Shown piece by piece: positions 1 to 4,694 of a stretch of 6,382 nucleotides of DNA. A program made the translations under genes and the position numbers. The notes under the pieces are model-generated. The model did no database searches and was not told the DNA's origin. It was given only the letters and a program-made list of their open reading frames with translations. Origin of the DNA: JBDRGC01 sp043818215 (lineage in GTDB: Bacteria; Chloroflexota; Anaerolineae; Anaerolineales; UBA11858). The DNA is taken from NCBI GenBank assembly GCA_043818215.1, contig JBDRGC010000330.1, positions 1-6,382 on the forward strand, written 5' to 3'. Each line of letters starts with the position of its first letter. Position 1 is the stretch's first letter.

Positions 1-205
1 GCCGGGTGTTAGCCAGATGTTGGCCTTTTGTGTTTTGTCGAAGGGCCAGCAGAGCGGTCATATTGCCGCTCGGTTCGATCCGAAAGTCGATCAATTCGTC
101 CTGTTCCTGATTTACTACCAGGACGATCACATGGGGTTCTAATTGAGCAGCGATACTTTCTTGAAACTGAGTAATCTGTTCTTCGATGCTTTTGGCGGTG
201 CGCAT
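1..205 (-). CDS. N-terminal part of an unrecognised protein (runs off left edge)
   Basis: This is the first 68 codons of a minus-strand gene that continues beyond position 1. The ATG at 205-203 is preceded by GGAGA (214-210) four bases upstream, a good ribosome binding site. The protein starts MRTAKSIEEQITQFQES and continues with a hydrophobic beta-like stretch (HVIVLVVNQ) followed by acidic residues. It shows no signal peptide or catalytic motif, and I do not recognise the family. It has its own strong promoter (311-340) and a roughly 100-nt leader containing a long hairpin, so it is transcribed separately from the abiE operon to its right. The combination of frame, ribosome binding site and promoter makes it very likely a real gene; the function is unknown. 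Confidence 0.7.
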   Translation of the reverse strand, partial: MRTAKSIEEQITQFQESIAAQLEPHVIVLVVNQEQDELIDFRIEPSGNMTALLALRQNTKGQHLANTR

Positions 206-237
206 GGTCTCTCCATTTTGGGCCTTAAAGCAAAAAC

Positions 238-291
238 GGCGTACCAGCCCGCTGCGCTTTACAAAAGTTAAGCACAGTGGGCCAGTACGCC
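238..291 (-). terminator. Long leader hairpin with T-run (attenuator-like) before the left-edge gene
   Basis: Arms 238-262 and 267-291 (25 nt each) pair around a 4-nt loop (263-266). As minus-strand RNA, 23 of 25 positions pair, including three G-U wobbles; the mismatches are one A-C and one A-A. On the minus strand the hairpin is followed directly by GTTTTTG, so it reads as an intrinsic terminator in that direction only. It lies downstream of the promoter at 311-340 and upstream of the start codon at 205, inside the 5' leader. Attenuation is an inference. The alternative is a palindromic repeat element or a decayed insertion. Confidence 0.6.
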
Positions 292-310
292 AGTTCGGTT
301 GTCAGGGGGG

Positions 311-340
311 ATTATACGGGCAAGTAAGTTATCTTGTCAA
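311..340 (-). promoter_or_regulatory. Consensus sigma70 promoter for the left-edge gene
   Basis: On the minus strand TTGACA (340-335) and TATAAT (316-311) are both perfect matches to the sigma70 consensus, with an 18-bp spacer. Transcription would begin near 304 and give a leader of about 100 nt before the ATG at 205. Confidence 0.75.
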
Positions 341-445
341 GAAAATGTGTAGGTGGTTTCTCCGCCGCCAATGGGAGATTTGTGCGATTTCTATCGGCAA
401 GGTGGTGATTTGAGGGCCTGGATGCGGGAGATTCAGAGTCAGGTA

Positions 446-477
446 ATGACACTGACAACATACTGATACCGTGTCAT
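446..477 (-). repeat. Inverted repeat just downstream of the abiEii stop
   Basis: ATGACAC (446-452) and GTGTCAT (471-477) form a perfect 7-bp inverted repeat around an 18-nt loop, starting two bases beyond the abiEii stop codon. No T-run follows, so a classical intrinsic terminator is not supported. It may be a weak 3'-end structure of the abiE mRNA or chance. Confidence 0.25.
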
Positions 478-478
478 C

Positions 479-1336
479 TTACCTTTGCCACAATTGCAAA
501 ACAGCATCCTGCGTTTCTTCGATTATTTGTTCAGGAGCGGGAGGCGAGATGGGCACAAAGGGGACCAGCATTTGTGCCCATTCTCGCCGGATGGTTTCCA
601 ACAGTTCGGGGGTGAAAAAATCGTTGGGGGTACGGAAGGCCACTTCCCGCACCTGGCATTTCCGAGCGACCAGTTCTGGCAAATTGACATCCCGAAAATC
701 CGCTCGCCGAAAGATTTGCCACAGGTCATAGTAGTCGCGGCACGCACGGCTGGCTCCCCAGCCGCGGTTTTGGAGACGGGCCTGGCTTTGCAACAATGCG
801 CGTAGTTTCTCTGCGGCAATCTCGGCCAAAGGATAGACGAACGTTGTGGCCTGATAGTCATCAGAATAGGCGTGCAGAACAGGGCACTCTTCCGGGTGTA
901 GTACGATGGGTTCGTCTATGGTAATCTCCACTTTCAAACGGCACATAAGCCGTCTGTGGGTCGGGAATTGCACTCGCAGGGTATAGGCTGCCTGGTCGCC
1001 GGGATGAGGTTCTCTCAGGTGCAGTCTCTCCAGAAAAACCTGGAAGGGCCCTTGTCTTTGAAGTTCGGTTTCTGCCTGCCGGACGGCTGCTTGCATCAAG
1101 GCATCAATATCCGGTATGGCCCCGCTGCGGGTGGAATAGTCCAGGTCTTCCGAAAAACGATAATCCTGGAAGTACGCCTTACGCAAAGCGGTGCCGCCTT
1201 TGAGTACCAGCACGTCTGCCAATGCGGGTACACGGCTGACGCCCAGCAAAATGTAACTGATGGCATAGTCCTTCTCCAGAATCCATAAGGGAGTGTGGAT
1301 TTCCTTCGCCAGACGGCGCAGGGTATCGTTAATCAT
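479..1336 (-). CDS. abiEii: AbiEii-family nucleotidyltransferase toxin (type IV toxin-antitoxin / abortive infection)
   Basis: A 285-aa protein of the AbiEii/MenT nucleotidyltransferase family. Family members inhibit growth; studied ones bind GTP or transfer nucleotides to tRNA, and the AbiE pair can cause abortive infection by phage. Visible motifs in order: LKGGTALRK (residues 45-53, the G-G-T nucleotidyltransferase signature), FSEDLDY (61-67, with the metal-binding Asp pair D64/D66), LKVEIT (134-139, third motif with E137) and AEIAAEKLRAL (171-181) followed by RDYYDLW (200-206), the family's C-terminal motif. All catalytic positions look intact. I chose the ATG at 1336 because GGAGG lies six bases upstream and the family similarity begins there; the open frame extends upstream to 1465 but that part is the abiEi coding region in another frame. 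The start overlaps the abiEi stop by 8 nt, so the two are translationally coupled. Confidence 0.93.
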   Translation of the reverse strand: MINDTLRRLAKEIHTPLWILEKDYAISYILLGVSRVPALADVLVLKGGTALRKAYFQDYRFSEDLDYSTRSGAIPDIDALMQAAVRQAETELQRQGPFQVFLERLHLREPHPGDQAAYTLRVQFPTHRRLMCRLKVEITIDEPIVLHPEECPVLHAYSDDYQATTFVYPLAEIAAEKLRALLQSQARLQNRGWGASRACRDYYDLWQIFRRADFRDVNLPELVARKCQVREVAFRTPNDFFTPELLETIRREWAQMLVPFVPISPPAPEQIIEETQDAVLQLWQR

Positions 1337-2168
1337 GAGAAGCCTCCAGCAAGTTGTTGACCAGGTGCCACTGGGGAATGGAAATCCCCTTCGGGGAACG
1401 CCGCGGGTCCAGCAAATAACGGCTGTGGACGGGATATTCCAGCAGCGGGCGCAGCGTATCCGCATTGCCCCCCAAATTCTCTAGTATCCATCCCAACCGC
1501 TTGATGACGGCGACTACACCATATTGGAGAGCGTAGGACGTCAGACTGGGAATGTCCAGGCTGGTGTGGTGTGCCGCCAGGGTTTCGATGGCGAACGCAG
1601 TGCCGCCAAAACGTGCTGGATGGGCGACCATGTCCAATAATGTGCGTTCCGGGTCGGTGATGGGGACGCGATTCCAGCGGCTGACCCAGACATCTTGAAA
1701 GCCGAAGAAGTGCTTCACGGGGGTGTGAAAGAATTCGATTTCCACATCCAATGCCCGCCACACGGGGTGTCCTCGCGGGGCATAGGCTACTCCGTGCCGC
1801 ATCTCCGGCGTGACCACTTTCTTTGGGGTAGATGCCTGCACCATCATCGGAATTTGGGTCGTCAGGCCGTGGTGTACCAGCGCAGACCAGTGGCTGATTG
1901 CAACCGGGGAGACCAACGCGGTTGCCAGGGCAAAGGGATGCTGCGGCGCATCGGCAAAAGGCGGCTGGAGGACATATACACCCCGCTTGAGACGGGCTAT
2001 CCAGCCTGCACGTACCAGTTTGCTCAGTGTTTGGGGGACATTGCGCAGGGAAATACCCAGGGGTTTGGCCTGTTCGCGGGCCTGCTCCAGTGTGAAGATG
2101 GGGCCGTTGGCCTCGGCTACGGCGCGTATCAGGCGCATCCCCTGAGTTTGGGCGTAGGTAGTGGTCAT
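1329..2168 (-). CDS. abiEi: AbiEi-family antitoxin / transcriptional repressor
   Basis: A 279-aa AbiEi antitoxin. In characterised systems it counters AbiEii without forming a stable complex (type IV) and represses its own operon by binding inverted repeats in the promoter. The N-terminal ~70 residues form a winged helix-turn-helix (FTLEQAREQA, then NVPQTLSKLVRAGWI, then the wing LKRGVYVL). The C-terminal domain has the family hallmarks ISHWSALVHHGLT (91-103) and ITDPERTLLD (170-179). Length is normal and there are no internal stops. It is the first gene of the operon. No Shine-Dalgarno is visible before the ATG at 2168; a TAGAAT -10-like box ends only six bases upstream, so the transcript may be leaderless. 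The palindromes at 2199-2212 and 2216-2231 are candidate operators. Confidence 0.92.
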   Translation of the reverse strand: MTTTYAQTQGMRLIRAVAEANGPIFTLEQAREQAKPLGISLRNVPQTLSKLVRAGWIARLKRGVYVLQPPFADAPQHPFALATALVSPVAISHWSALVHHGLTTQIPMMVQASTPKKVVTPEMRHGVAYAPRGHPVWRALDVEIEFFHTPVKHFFGFQDVWVSRWNRVPITDPERTLLDMVAHPARFGGTAFAIETLAAHHTSLDIPSLTSYALQYGVVAVIKRLGWILENLGGNADTLRPLLEYPVHSRYLLDPRRSPKGISIPQWHLVNNLLEASHD

Positions 2169-2174
2169 GTGTAT

Positions 2175-2205
2175 ATTCTACTACGTAATTGTCCAATATG
2201 CGCAA
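2175..2205 (-). promoter_or_regulatory. Candidate abiE promoter, possibly giving a leaderless mRNA
   Basis: On the minus strand TTGCGC (2205-2200) and TAGAAT (2180-2175) are separated by 19 bp, longer than ideal. The -10 box ends six bases before the abiEi ATG, which would place the transcription start at or next to the start codon. The -35 element lies inside the 14-bp palindrome, as expected for autorepression. This is a motif-level call only. Confidence 0.3.
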
Positions 2206-2212
2206 TTGCGCA
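2199..2212. repeat. 14-bp perfect palindrome upstream of abiEi (candidate operator)
   Basis: TGCGCAATTGCGCA at 2199-2212 is its own reverse complement across all 14 bases. It overlaps the candidate -35 region of the abiE operon and ends 31 bp from the abiEi start. AbiEi proteins are known to bind inverted repeats at their own promoters, which makes this a reasonable operator candidate. Confidence 0.5.
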
Positions 2213-2215
2213 GCA

Positions 2216-2231
2216 AGATATATCCATATCT
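2216..2231. repeat. Second palindrome (AGATAT-4-ATATCT) upstream of abiEi
   Basis: AGATAT (2216-2221) and ATATCT (2226-2231) form a perfect 6-bp inverted repeat around ATCC, only 3 bp from the 14-bp palindrome. It may be a second regulator site, or a chance AT-rich dyad; its sequence differs from the first palindrome. Confidence 0.25.
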
Positions 2232-2256
2232 CGGTTTGGGTTTGCCCGCAGAGCGT

Positions 2257-2304
2257 TCACTTTGGCCCGCCAGCCAAACTCGACTGGGCACATTTTCGGT
2301 TCAT
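2257..2304 (-). CDS. Tentative 15-codon ORF, ATGA-overlapped with its upstream mini-ORF
   Basis: ATG at 2304 opens MNRKCAQSSLAGGPK and stops at 2257. GGAGG (2314-2310) lies five bases upstream, a strong ribosome binding site, and its start overlaps the stop of the mini-ORF at 2301-2366 as ATGA. It ends about 90 bp before abiEi on the same strand. The sequence is unrecognised. It could be a leader peptide, the relic of a longer gene, or chance. Confidence 0.2.
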   Translation of the reverse strand: MNRKCAQSSLAGGPK

Positions 2305-2366
2305 TTTAACCTCCGGTGGCAAGATACCCAAATATCTGCTATGGCGCGCCAGAGCTGGTCAAGCAT
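2301..2366 (-). CDS. Tentative 21-codon ORF upstream of abiEi
   Basis: ATG at 2366 begins MLDQLWRAIADIWVSCHRRLK and ends with a TGA that overlaps the next mini-ORF's ATG. A GAGGT motif (2378-2374) lies seven bases before the start. The peptide is helix-prone with an aromatic and hydrophobic face and a basic tail, which would fit a small membrane-active or leader peptide, but it matches nothing I know. Low confidence because a frame of this size can occur by chance. Confidence 0.2.
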   Translation of the reverse strand: MLDQLWRAIADIWVSCHRRLK

Positions 2367-2393
2367 CTTGTCTACCTCAATATTTTTAGTCTA

Positions 2394-2421
2394 CACTAAA
2401 TCCCCCGTATCGAGCACTAAA
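2394..2421. repeat. Pair of CACTAAA direct repeats, 21 bp apart
   Basis: CACTAAA occurs at 2394-2400 and 2415-2421, a start-to-start distance of two helical turns, in the AT-rich spacer between abiE and hicAB. The first copy is also half of a 6-bp dyad (TTTAGT at 2385-2390 and ACTAAA at 2395-2400). It could be a regulator site. The rest of the 2169-2547 spacer holds only the mini-ORFs and palindromes listed separately; no longer gene is visible there. Confidence 0.2.
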
Positions 2422-2547
2422 CGCCCCTCTAAATAGATTTTATAATGATTTGTTTTCTGCCCCTATATATGGGATCAGATTGGGTATTTTTGTCTAAAAA
2501 ACCACAATATGCTGGGTCAAATATTAAATCGTGATAATGCCTAATGA

Positions 2548-2871
2548 CTATGCAATGGCCTTCTCCAGTGTATCACTAACCCACTGATTCAAACTCTTAT
2601 CATCTCGTCTGGCCTGGACAACGAGTTTCCGGTGCATCGCTGACGAAATTCGCACGTTGAATTTACCGGAGAATGGCTTATCCGGTGTACGGCCCATTTC
2701 TTCACAGAATTTCAAGTATTCTTCGACCGAATCCCGGAAAGACTGTTCTAGTTCTTCAACGGACTGCCCTTGGAAAGTGATCACATCACGCAGATCAATC
2801 ACCTCACCAAAGAAAATACCGGCGTCGTAGTCGAACTCTGCGGTTCCCTGGTATCCTTTGTACTCTAACAC
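2548..2871 (-). CDS. hicB: HicB-family antitoxin with ribbon-helix-helix domain
   Basis: A 107-aa HicB antitoxin. The N-terminal part (residues about 1-60) is the partial RNase-H-like HicB fold that covers the toxin: MLEYKGYQGTAEFDYDAG, then GEVIDLRDVITFQGQSVEEL and a helix ending EYLKFCEEMG. The C-terminal part (about 68-107) is a ribbon-helix-helix DNA-binding domain: SGKFNVRISSAMHRKLVVQA, then SLNQWVSDTLEKAI. This layout both neutralises HicA and represses the operon. The start is GTG at 2871, supported by AGAGG six bases upstream. It lies 17 bp downstream of the hicA stop on the same strand, in the usual toxin-then-antitoxin order. No frame damage is seen. Confidence 0.93.
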   Translation of the reverse strand: MLEYKGYQGTAEFDYDAGIFFGEVIDLRDVITFQGQSVEELEQSFRDSVEEYLKFCEEMGRTPDKPFSGKFNVRISSAMHRKLVVQARRDDKSLNQWVSDTLEKAIA

Positions 2872-2888
2872 GGTACACCTCTCATACT

Positions 2889-3152
2889 TTACTGGGTAAT
2901 GCCAGCTTCAACTAAAAACCTGCGAATTCTACGTACTGCGGACTTGTAGGCCTCTTTTTGCGGGTGGGGTTTGTGGAAAACCGCTACCACATCATTTAGC
3001 AAAACGCGCACCATCGAGCCACCGCCATAGGAAACATGTGCGCACAGAGCAGTAAGCAAAGCCTCCACATCCTCCCAGATGATATTGGCCCGGTCTGGCT
3101 TTGCAAAAATAGCGTTCAGATATATGGGGGTTACCAAATCAGTACCCCGCAT
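2889..3152 (-). CDS. hicA: HicA-family mRNA interferase toxin
   Basis: An 87-aa HicA toxin, a small dsRBD-fold RNase that cleaves mRNA and is held inactive by HicB encoded next door. Recognisable features are LNAIFAKPDRANIIWEDVE (residues 12-30), the GGGS turn (43-46), VAVFHKPHPQKE (56-67) and the C-terminal helix RRIRRFLVEAGI. The position that in classical HicA carries the catalytic His of a G-S-H motif is Met47 here; related long-form HicA proteins often have Arg there and keep the FH-PHP motif. An in-frame stop lies directly before the ATG at 3152, so this or the TTG at 3137 (preceded by GGGG) is the start. The ATG is only 6 bp from the end of a tRNA fragment and no promoter is apparent. 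Confidence 0.88.
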   Translation of the reverse strand: MRGTDLVTPIYLNAIFAKPDRANIIWEDVEALLTALCAHVSYGGGSMVRVLLNDVVAVFHKPHPQKEAYKSAVRRIRRFLVEAGITQ

Positions 3153-3158
3153 CTATAG

Positions 3159-3200
3159 CGCCCCCGGTGCGACTCGAACGCACAACCGTCGGATTAGAAG
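3159..3200 (-). tRNA. 3' half of a tRNA-Arg(TCT): broken tRNA, probable attachment-site remnant
   Basis: Read on the minus strand, 3200-3194 is the anticodon loop CTTCTAA (anticodon TCT), 3193-3189 the 3' strand of the anticodon stem, 3188-3184 a variable loop, and 3183-3167 a perfect T arm (GTGCG, TTCGAGT, CGCAC). Then come the 3' acceptor strand CGGGGGC (3166-3160) and discriminator G (3159), with no encoded CCA. Upstream of the loop the sequence no longer pairs with the anticodon stem and there is no D arm or 5' acceptor strand, so only the 3' half exists. A cut at the anticodon loop is typical of tyrosine-recombinase integration in tRNA genes. Orientation puts the integrated DNA at higher coordinates. 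Confidence 0.8.
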
Positions 3201-3588
3201 TTGCAATGACTTAAGTCCATCCTGTAGTATCAGGGTTTACTGCGTCCGTACAGTCCACAAACTGAGACAGTTTTTGTCCAATGCGTCCACAGCGAGCACT
3301 GTTTCTACTCAGGTTGCACGTCGGTTGCACGCCGAAGAAAATAAAATCAACTGGATTGGCGATTTTTCGCCGATCATCCAACAAGGAATCAATCCCCTCA
3401 GATATTTGTGGGGATTTTGCTATTACCTGTACTCGGTTCGACTTCGTGCCTGAACACGGATAGTAATGGGTACAATACATCGTCACTGTGGTTATGATCC
3501 ATCCGTGAGACTTCGATGTGGACATCAACAGCCGGTCAGCGATAAATTTATGACAACAGATGATCGTACGCTCCTAGAGTCATCTAAC
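3201..3588. other. Non-coding stretch next to the tRNA remnant, with short direct repeats
   Basis: I see no convincing gene here. A minus-strand frame (3211-3528) is open for 105 codons but has no ribosome binding site and no recognisable sequence. Present are GGTTGCACG twice (3312-3320, 3323-3331, 11 bp apart), TGCGTCC twice (3241-3247, 3282-3288) and a small hairpin GGCGA-TTTT-TCGCC (3358-3371). Repeats beside an attachment site could be recombinase arm-type sites, but this is inference. Confidence 0.4.
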
Positions 3589-3617
3589 TGTACAATCAAC
3601 TTCATACGATATATAAT
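3589..3617 (+). promoter_or_regulatory. Probable original promoter of the NB-ARC gene, cut off by the IS30 remnant
   Basis: TGTACA (3589-3594) and a perfect TATAAT (3612-3617) are spaced by 17 bp on the plus strand. The -10 box ends two bases before the left inverted repeat of the IS30 remnant. Removing the IS would bring the promoter to within about 15 bp of the NB-ARC start codon region, a normal arrangement. Confidence 0.45.
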
Positions 3618-3619
3618 AT

Positions 3620-3644
3620 CTTGGATTCAACTCTCAAGTGCAAC
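3620..3644 (+). repeat. Left terminal inverted repeat of the IS30 remnant
   Basis: 25 bp matching the reverse complement of 4009-4033 at 21 positions. The 3' end of the transposase fragment, including its stop codon, lies inside it. Confidence 0.75.
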
Positions 3645-4007
3645 CGGGTGATGGTTGAGAAATACCATCATAGGTGGAAGAAAGTCAAGACATTTTCTTG
3701 GTCTATTGTTCAAACGTTCTTTAATAAATATAATTTGCTCATCGGTGATTGTAGAGAAATCAGAGCCTTTCGGGAAATACTGCCTAATGAGACCATTTGT
3801 ATTTTCATTGGTGCCTCGCTCCCAGGAGGCATAAGGATGAGCAAAATACACGTCTGCTTGAAGCTGTTGAGCAATCTCTTGATGGTTGGTAAACTCACTG
3901 CCATTATCGAAGGTGATGGTGCGTGTTTGGAGATTGTAGGGCTGCAACATCCGGACAATGGCTTTCTCGGTAGCAGCAGCTGTTCGGCGTTCGATCTTTT
4001 CCATCAA
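3627..4007 (-). pseudogene. IS30-family transposase, C-terminal fragment
   Basis: About 125 residues of an IS30 transposase, whose full length is usually 320-380 aa. It retains TITFDNGSEFTNH, with the second catalytic Asp, and HPYASWERGTNENTNGL, with the catalytic Glu 34 residues later (the DD(33)E spacing of the family), followed by RQYFPKGSDFS and the conserved LNNRPRKCL C-terminus. The N-terminal helix-turn-helix and the first catalytic Asp are absent: upstream of ERRTAAAT the frame runs within a few codons into the right inverted repeat and a stop. A TTG/ATG pair allows a fragment start, but no functional transposase can be made. It lies opposite to the NB-ARC gene. Confidence 0.9.
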
Positions 4008-4008
4008 A

Positions 4009-4033
4009 GTTGCACTTACTAGTTGAATCTAAG
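4009..4033 (-). repeat. Right terminal inverted repeat of the IS30 remnant
   Basis: Partner of 3620-3644. Its outer AAG (4031-4033) forms the first half of the AAGGAG that serves as ribosome binding site for the NB-ARC gene at 4047. Confidence 0.75.
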
Positions 4034-4046
4034 GAGCGTTATTACG

Positions 4047-4694
4047 ATGGTGTCAGGGGAAAGCAGTCAAACATTCCCCCTTTCAAGCAGAGGCGTAGTA
4101 ATCTCCGGGATGGACGGGATTGGCAAGAGTACCCTGGTGCGAGTTGCCATGAAAGATTATCCATCATTGAAAGAAAACTTTCCAGATGGTGTTTTCTGGA
4201 TAGACTGCCACGAAAGTGAGTACGAACAAATTATCCGGCAACTTGCTGACGAATTGGACATTGAACCTGCTTTACCGGTAGAAGCTGAACTGTGGCTACT
4301 CTTGCGGAGGGATTTGAGATGGAAAAAGGCACTGTTGGTCTTCGATGGGGTTGATTCGATCCATACCACCCAAAGACTGATGGAAATCTTTGGCAGCTCA
4401 CGAAGCCGGTGCGTTTTCACGACCCAGCAAAGGCCATTCGAGGGAGAATTGCACCACAATCTTTTGAGCCATTTCACGGTAAAATCACTAACGGATGAGC
4501 AGGGGCTGGCCATGTTGATGAGGATGATGCTGGGCCAAATATCAAAGCGGCAGCAAGTAATCGTAAAGCAAATTATTACCCGGGTAGGCGGGTTGCCGCT
4601 GGCGATAGAGATACTGGCCCGGTTAGTACAGGCAACGGCGATCTCCTGGCAAGATTTATTGATCCAGATCACCAGTGCCCTTTGGAAACGTTGA
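4047..4694 (+). pseudogene. NB-ARC/STAND ATPase, N-terminal portion (frameshifted from the rest)
   Basis: This frame of 215 codons holds the nucleotide-binding domain of an NB-ARC-type STAND ATPase, a switch module used in regulators and in antiphage sensors. Visible motifs: Walker A GMDGIGKST (residues 21-29), FPDGVFWIDC (45-54), Walker B KALLVFDGVD (94-103, Asp100), the sensor-1 strand RCVFTTQQ (121-128, usually ending T-T-R, here Gln) and GGLPLAIE (181-188). I chose the ATG at 4047 because AAGGAG lies ten bases upstream; the frame opens at a TTG at 4023 inside the IS30 repeat. The Walker A comes only 20 residues after the start, so no N-terminal effector domain is encoded. The frame ends at 4694 in mid-domain while the natural continuation is one frame over from 4682. 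Intact, the product would be about 569 aa. Confidence 0.85.

Larger units (their letters stand above)
3620..4033 (-). mobile_element. Internally deleted IS30-family element (414 bp) with both terminal inverted repeats
   Basis: The left end (3620-3644) and the right end (4009-4033) form an imperfect inverted repeat matching at 21 of 25 bases, with a shared core of GATTCAACT and AAGTGCAAC. This resembles the AGATTCAA-type ends of the IS30 family. Full IS30 elements are about 1.0-1.2 kb; this one keeps only the 3' part of the transposase gene between intact-looking ends, so it is an internal deletion derivative and not an end-truncated copy. It could still be moved in trans by a full-length relative. 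I could not identify a clear target-site duplication. Confidence 0.8.

Noticed and set aside
1333..2205. Minus-strand open frame of 290 codons over abiEi
   Set aside because: It is the Pro/Arg/Gly-rich shadow of abiEi in another frame; abiEi itself has clear family motifs.
3079..3453. Plus-strand open frame of 124 codons containing APGATRTHN-like sequence
   Set aside because: That peptide is the antisense translation of a tRNA T arm and acceptor end; the frame crosses hicA and the tRNA fragment and has no ribosome binding site.
3211..3528. Minus-strand open frame of 105 codons between the tRNA fragment and the IS30 remnant
   Set aside because: No ribosome binding site, no recognisable motif, and composition unlike the neighbouring proteins. 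Kept only as part of the non-coding stretch.
3618..4035. Target-site duplication around the IS30 remnant
   Set aside because: The bases flanking the inverted repeats (AT on the left, GA on the right) do not match for any nearby choice of ends.
4676..4690. Programmed -1 frameshift at CCCTTTGG in the NB-ARC gene
   Set aside because: In the real frame (GCC CTT TGG) the bases do not fit the X-XXY-YYZ slippery pattern and re-pairing after slippage would be poor; a mutation or sequencing error is simpler.
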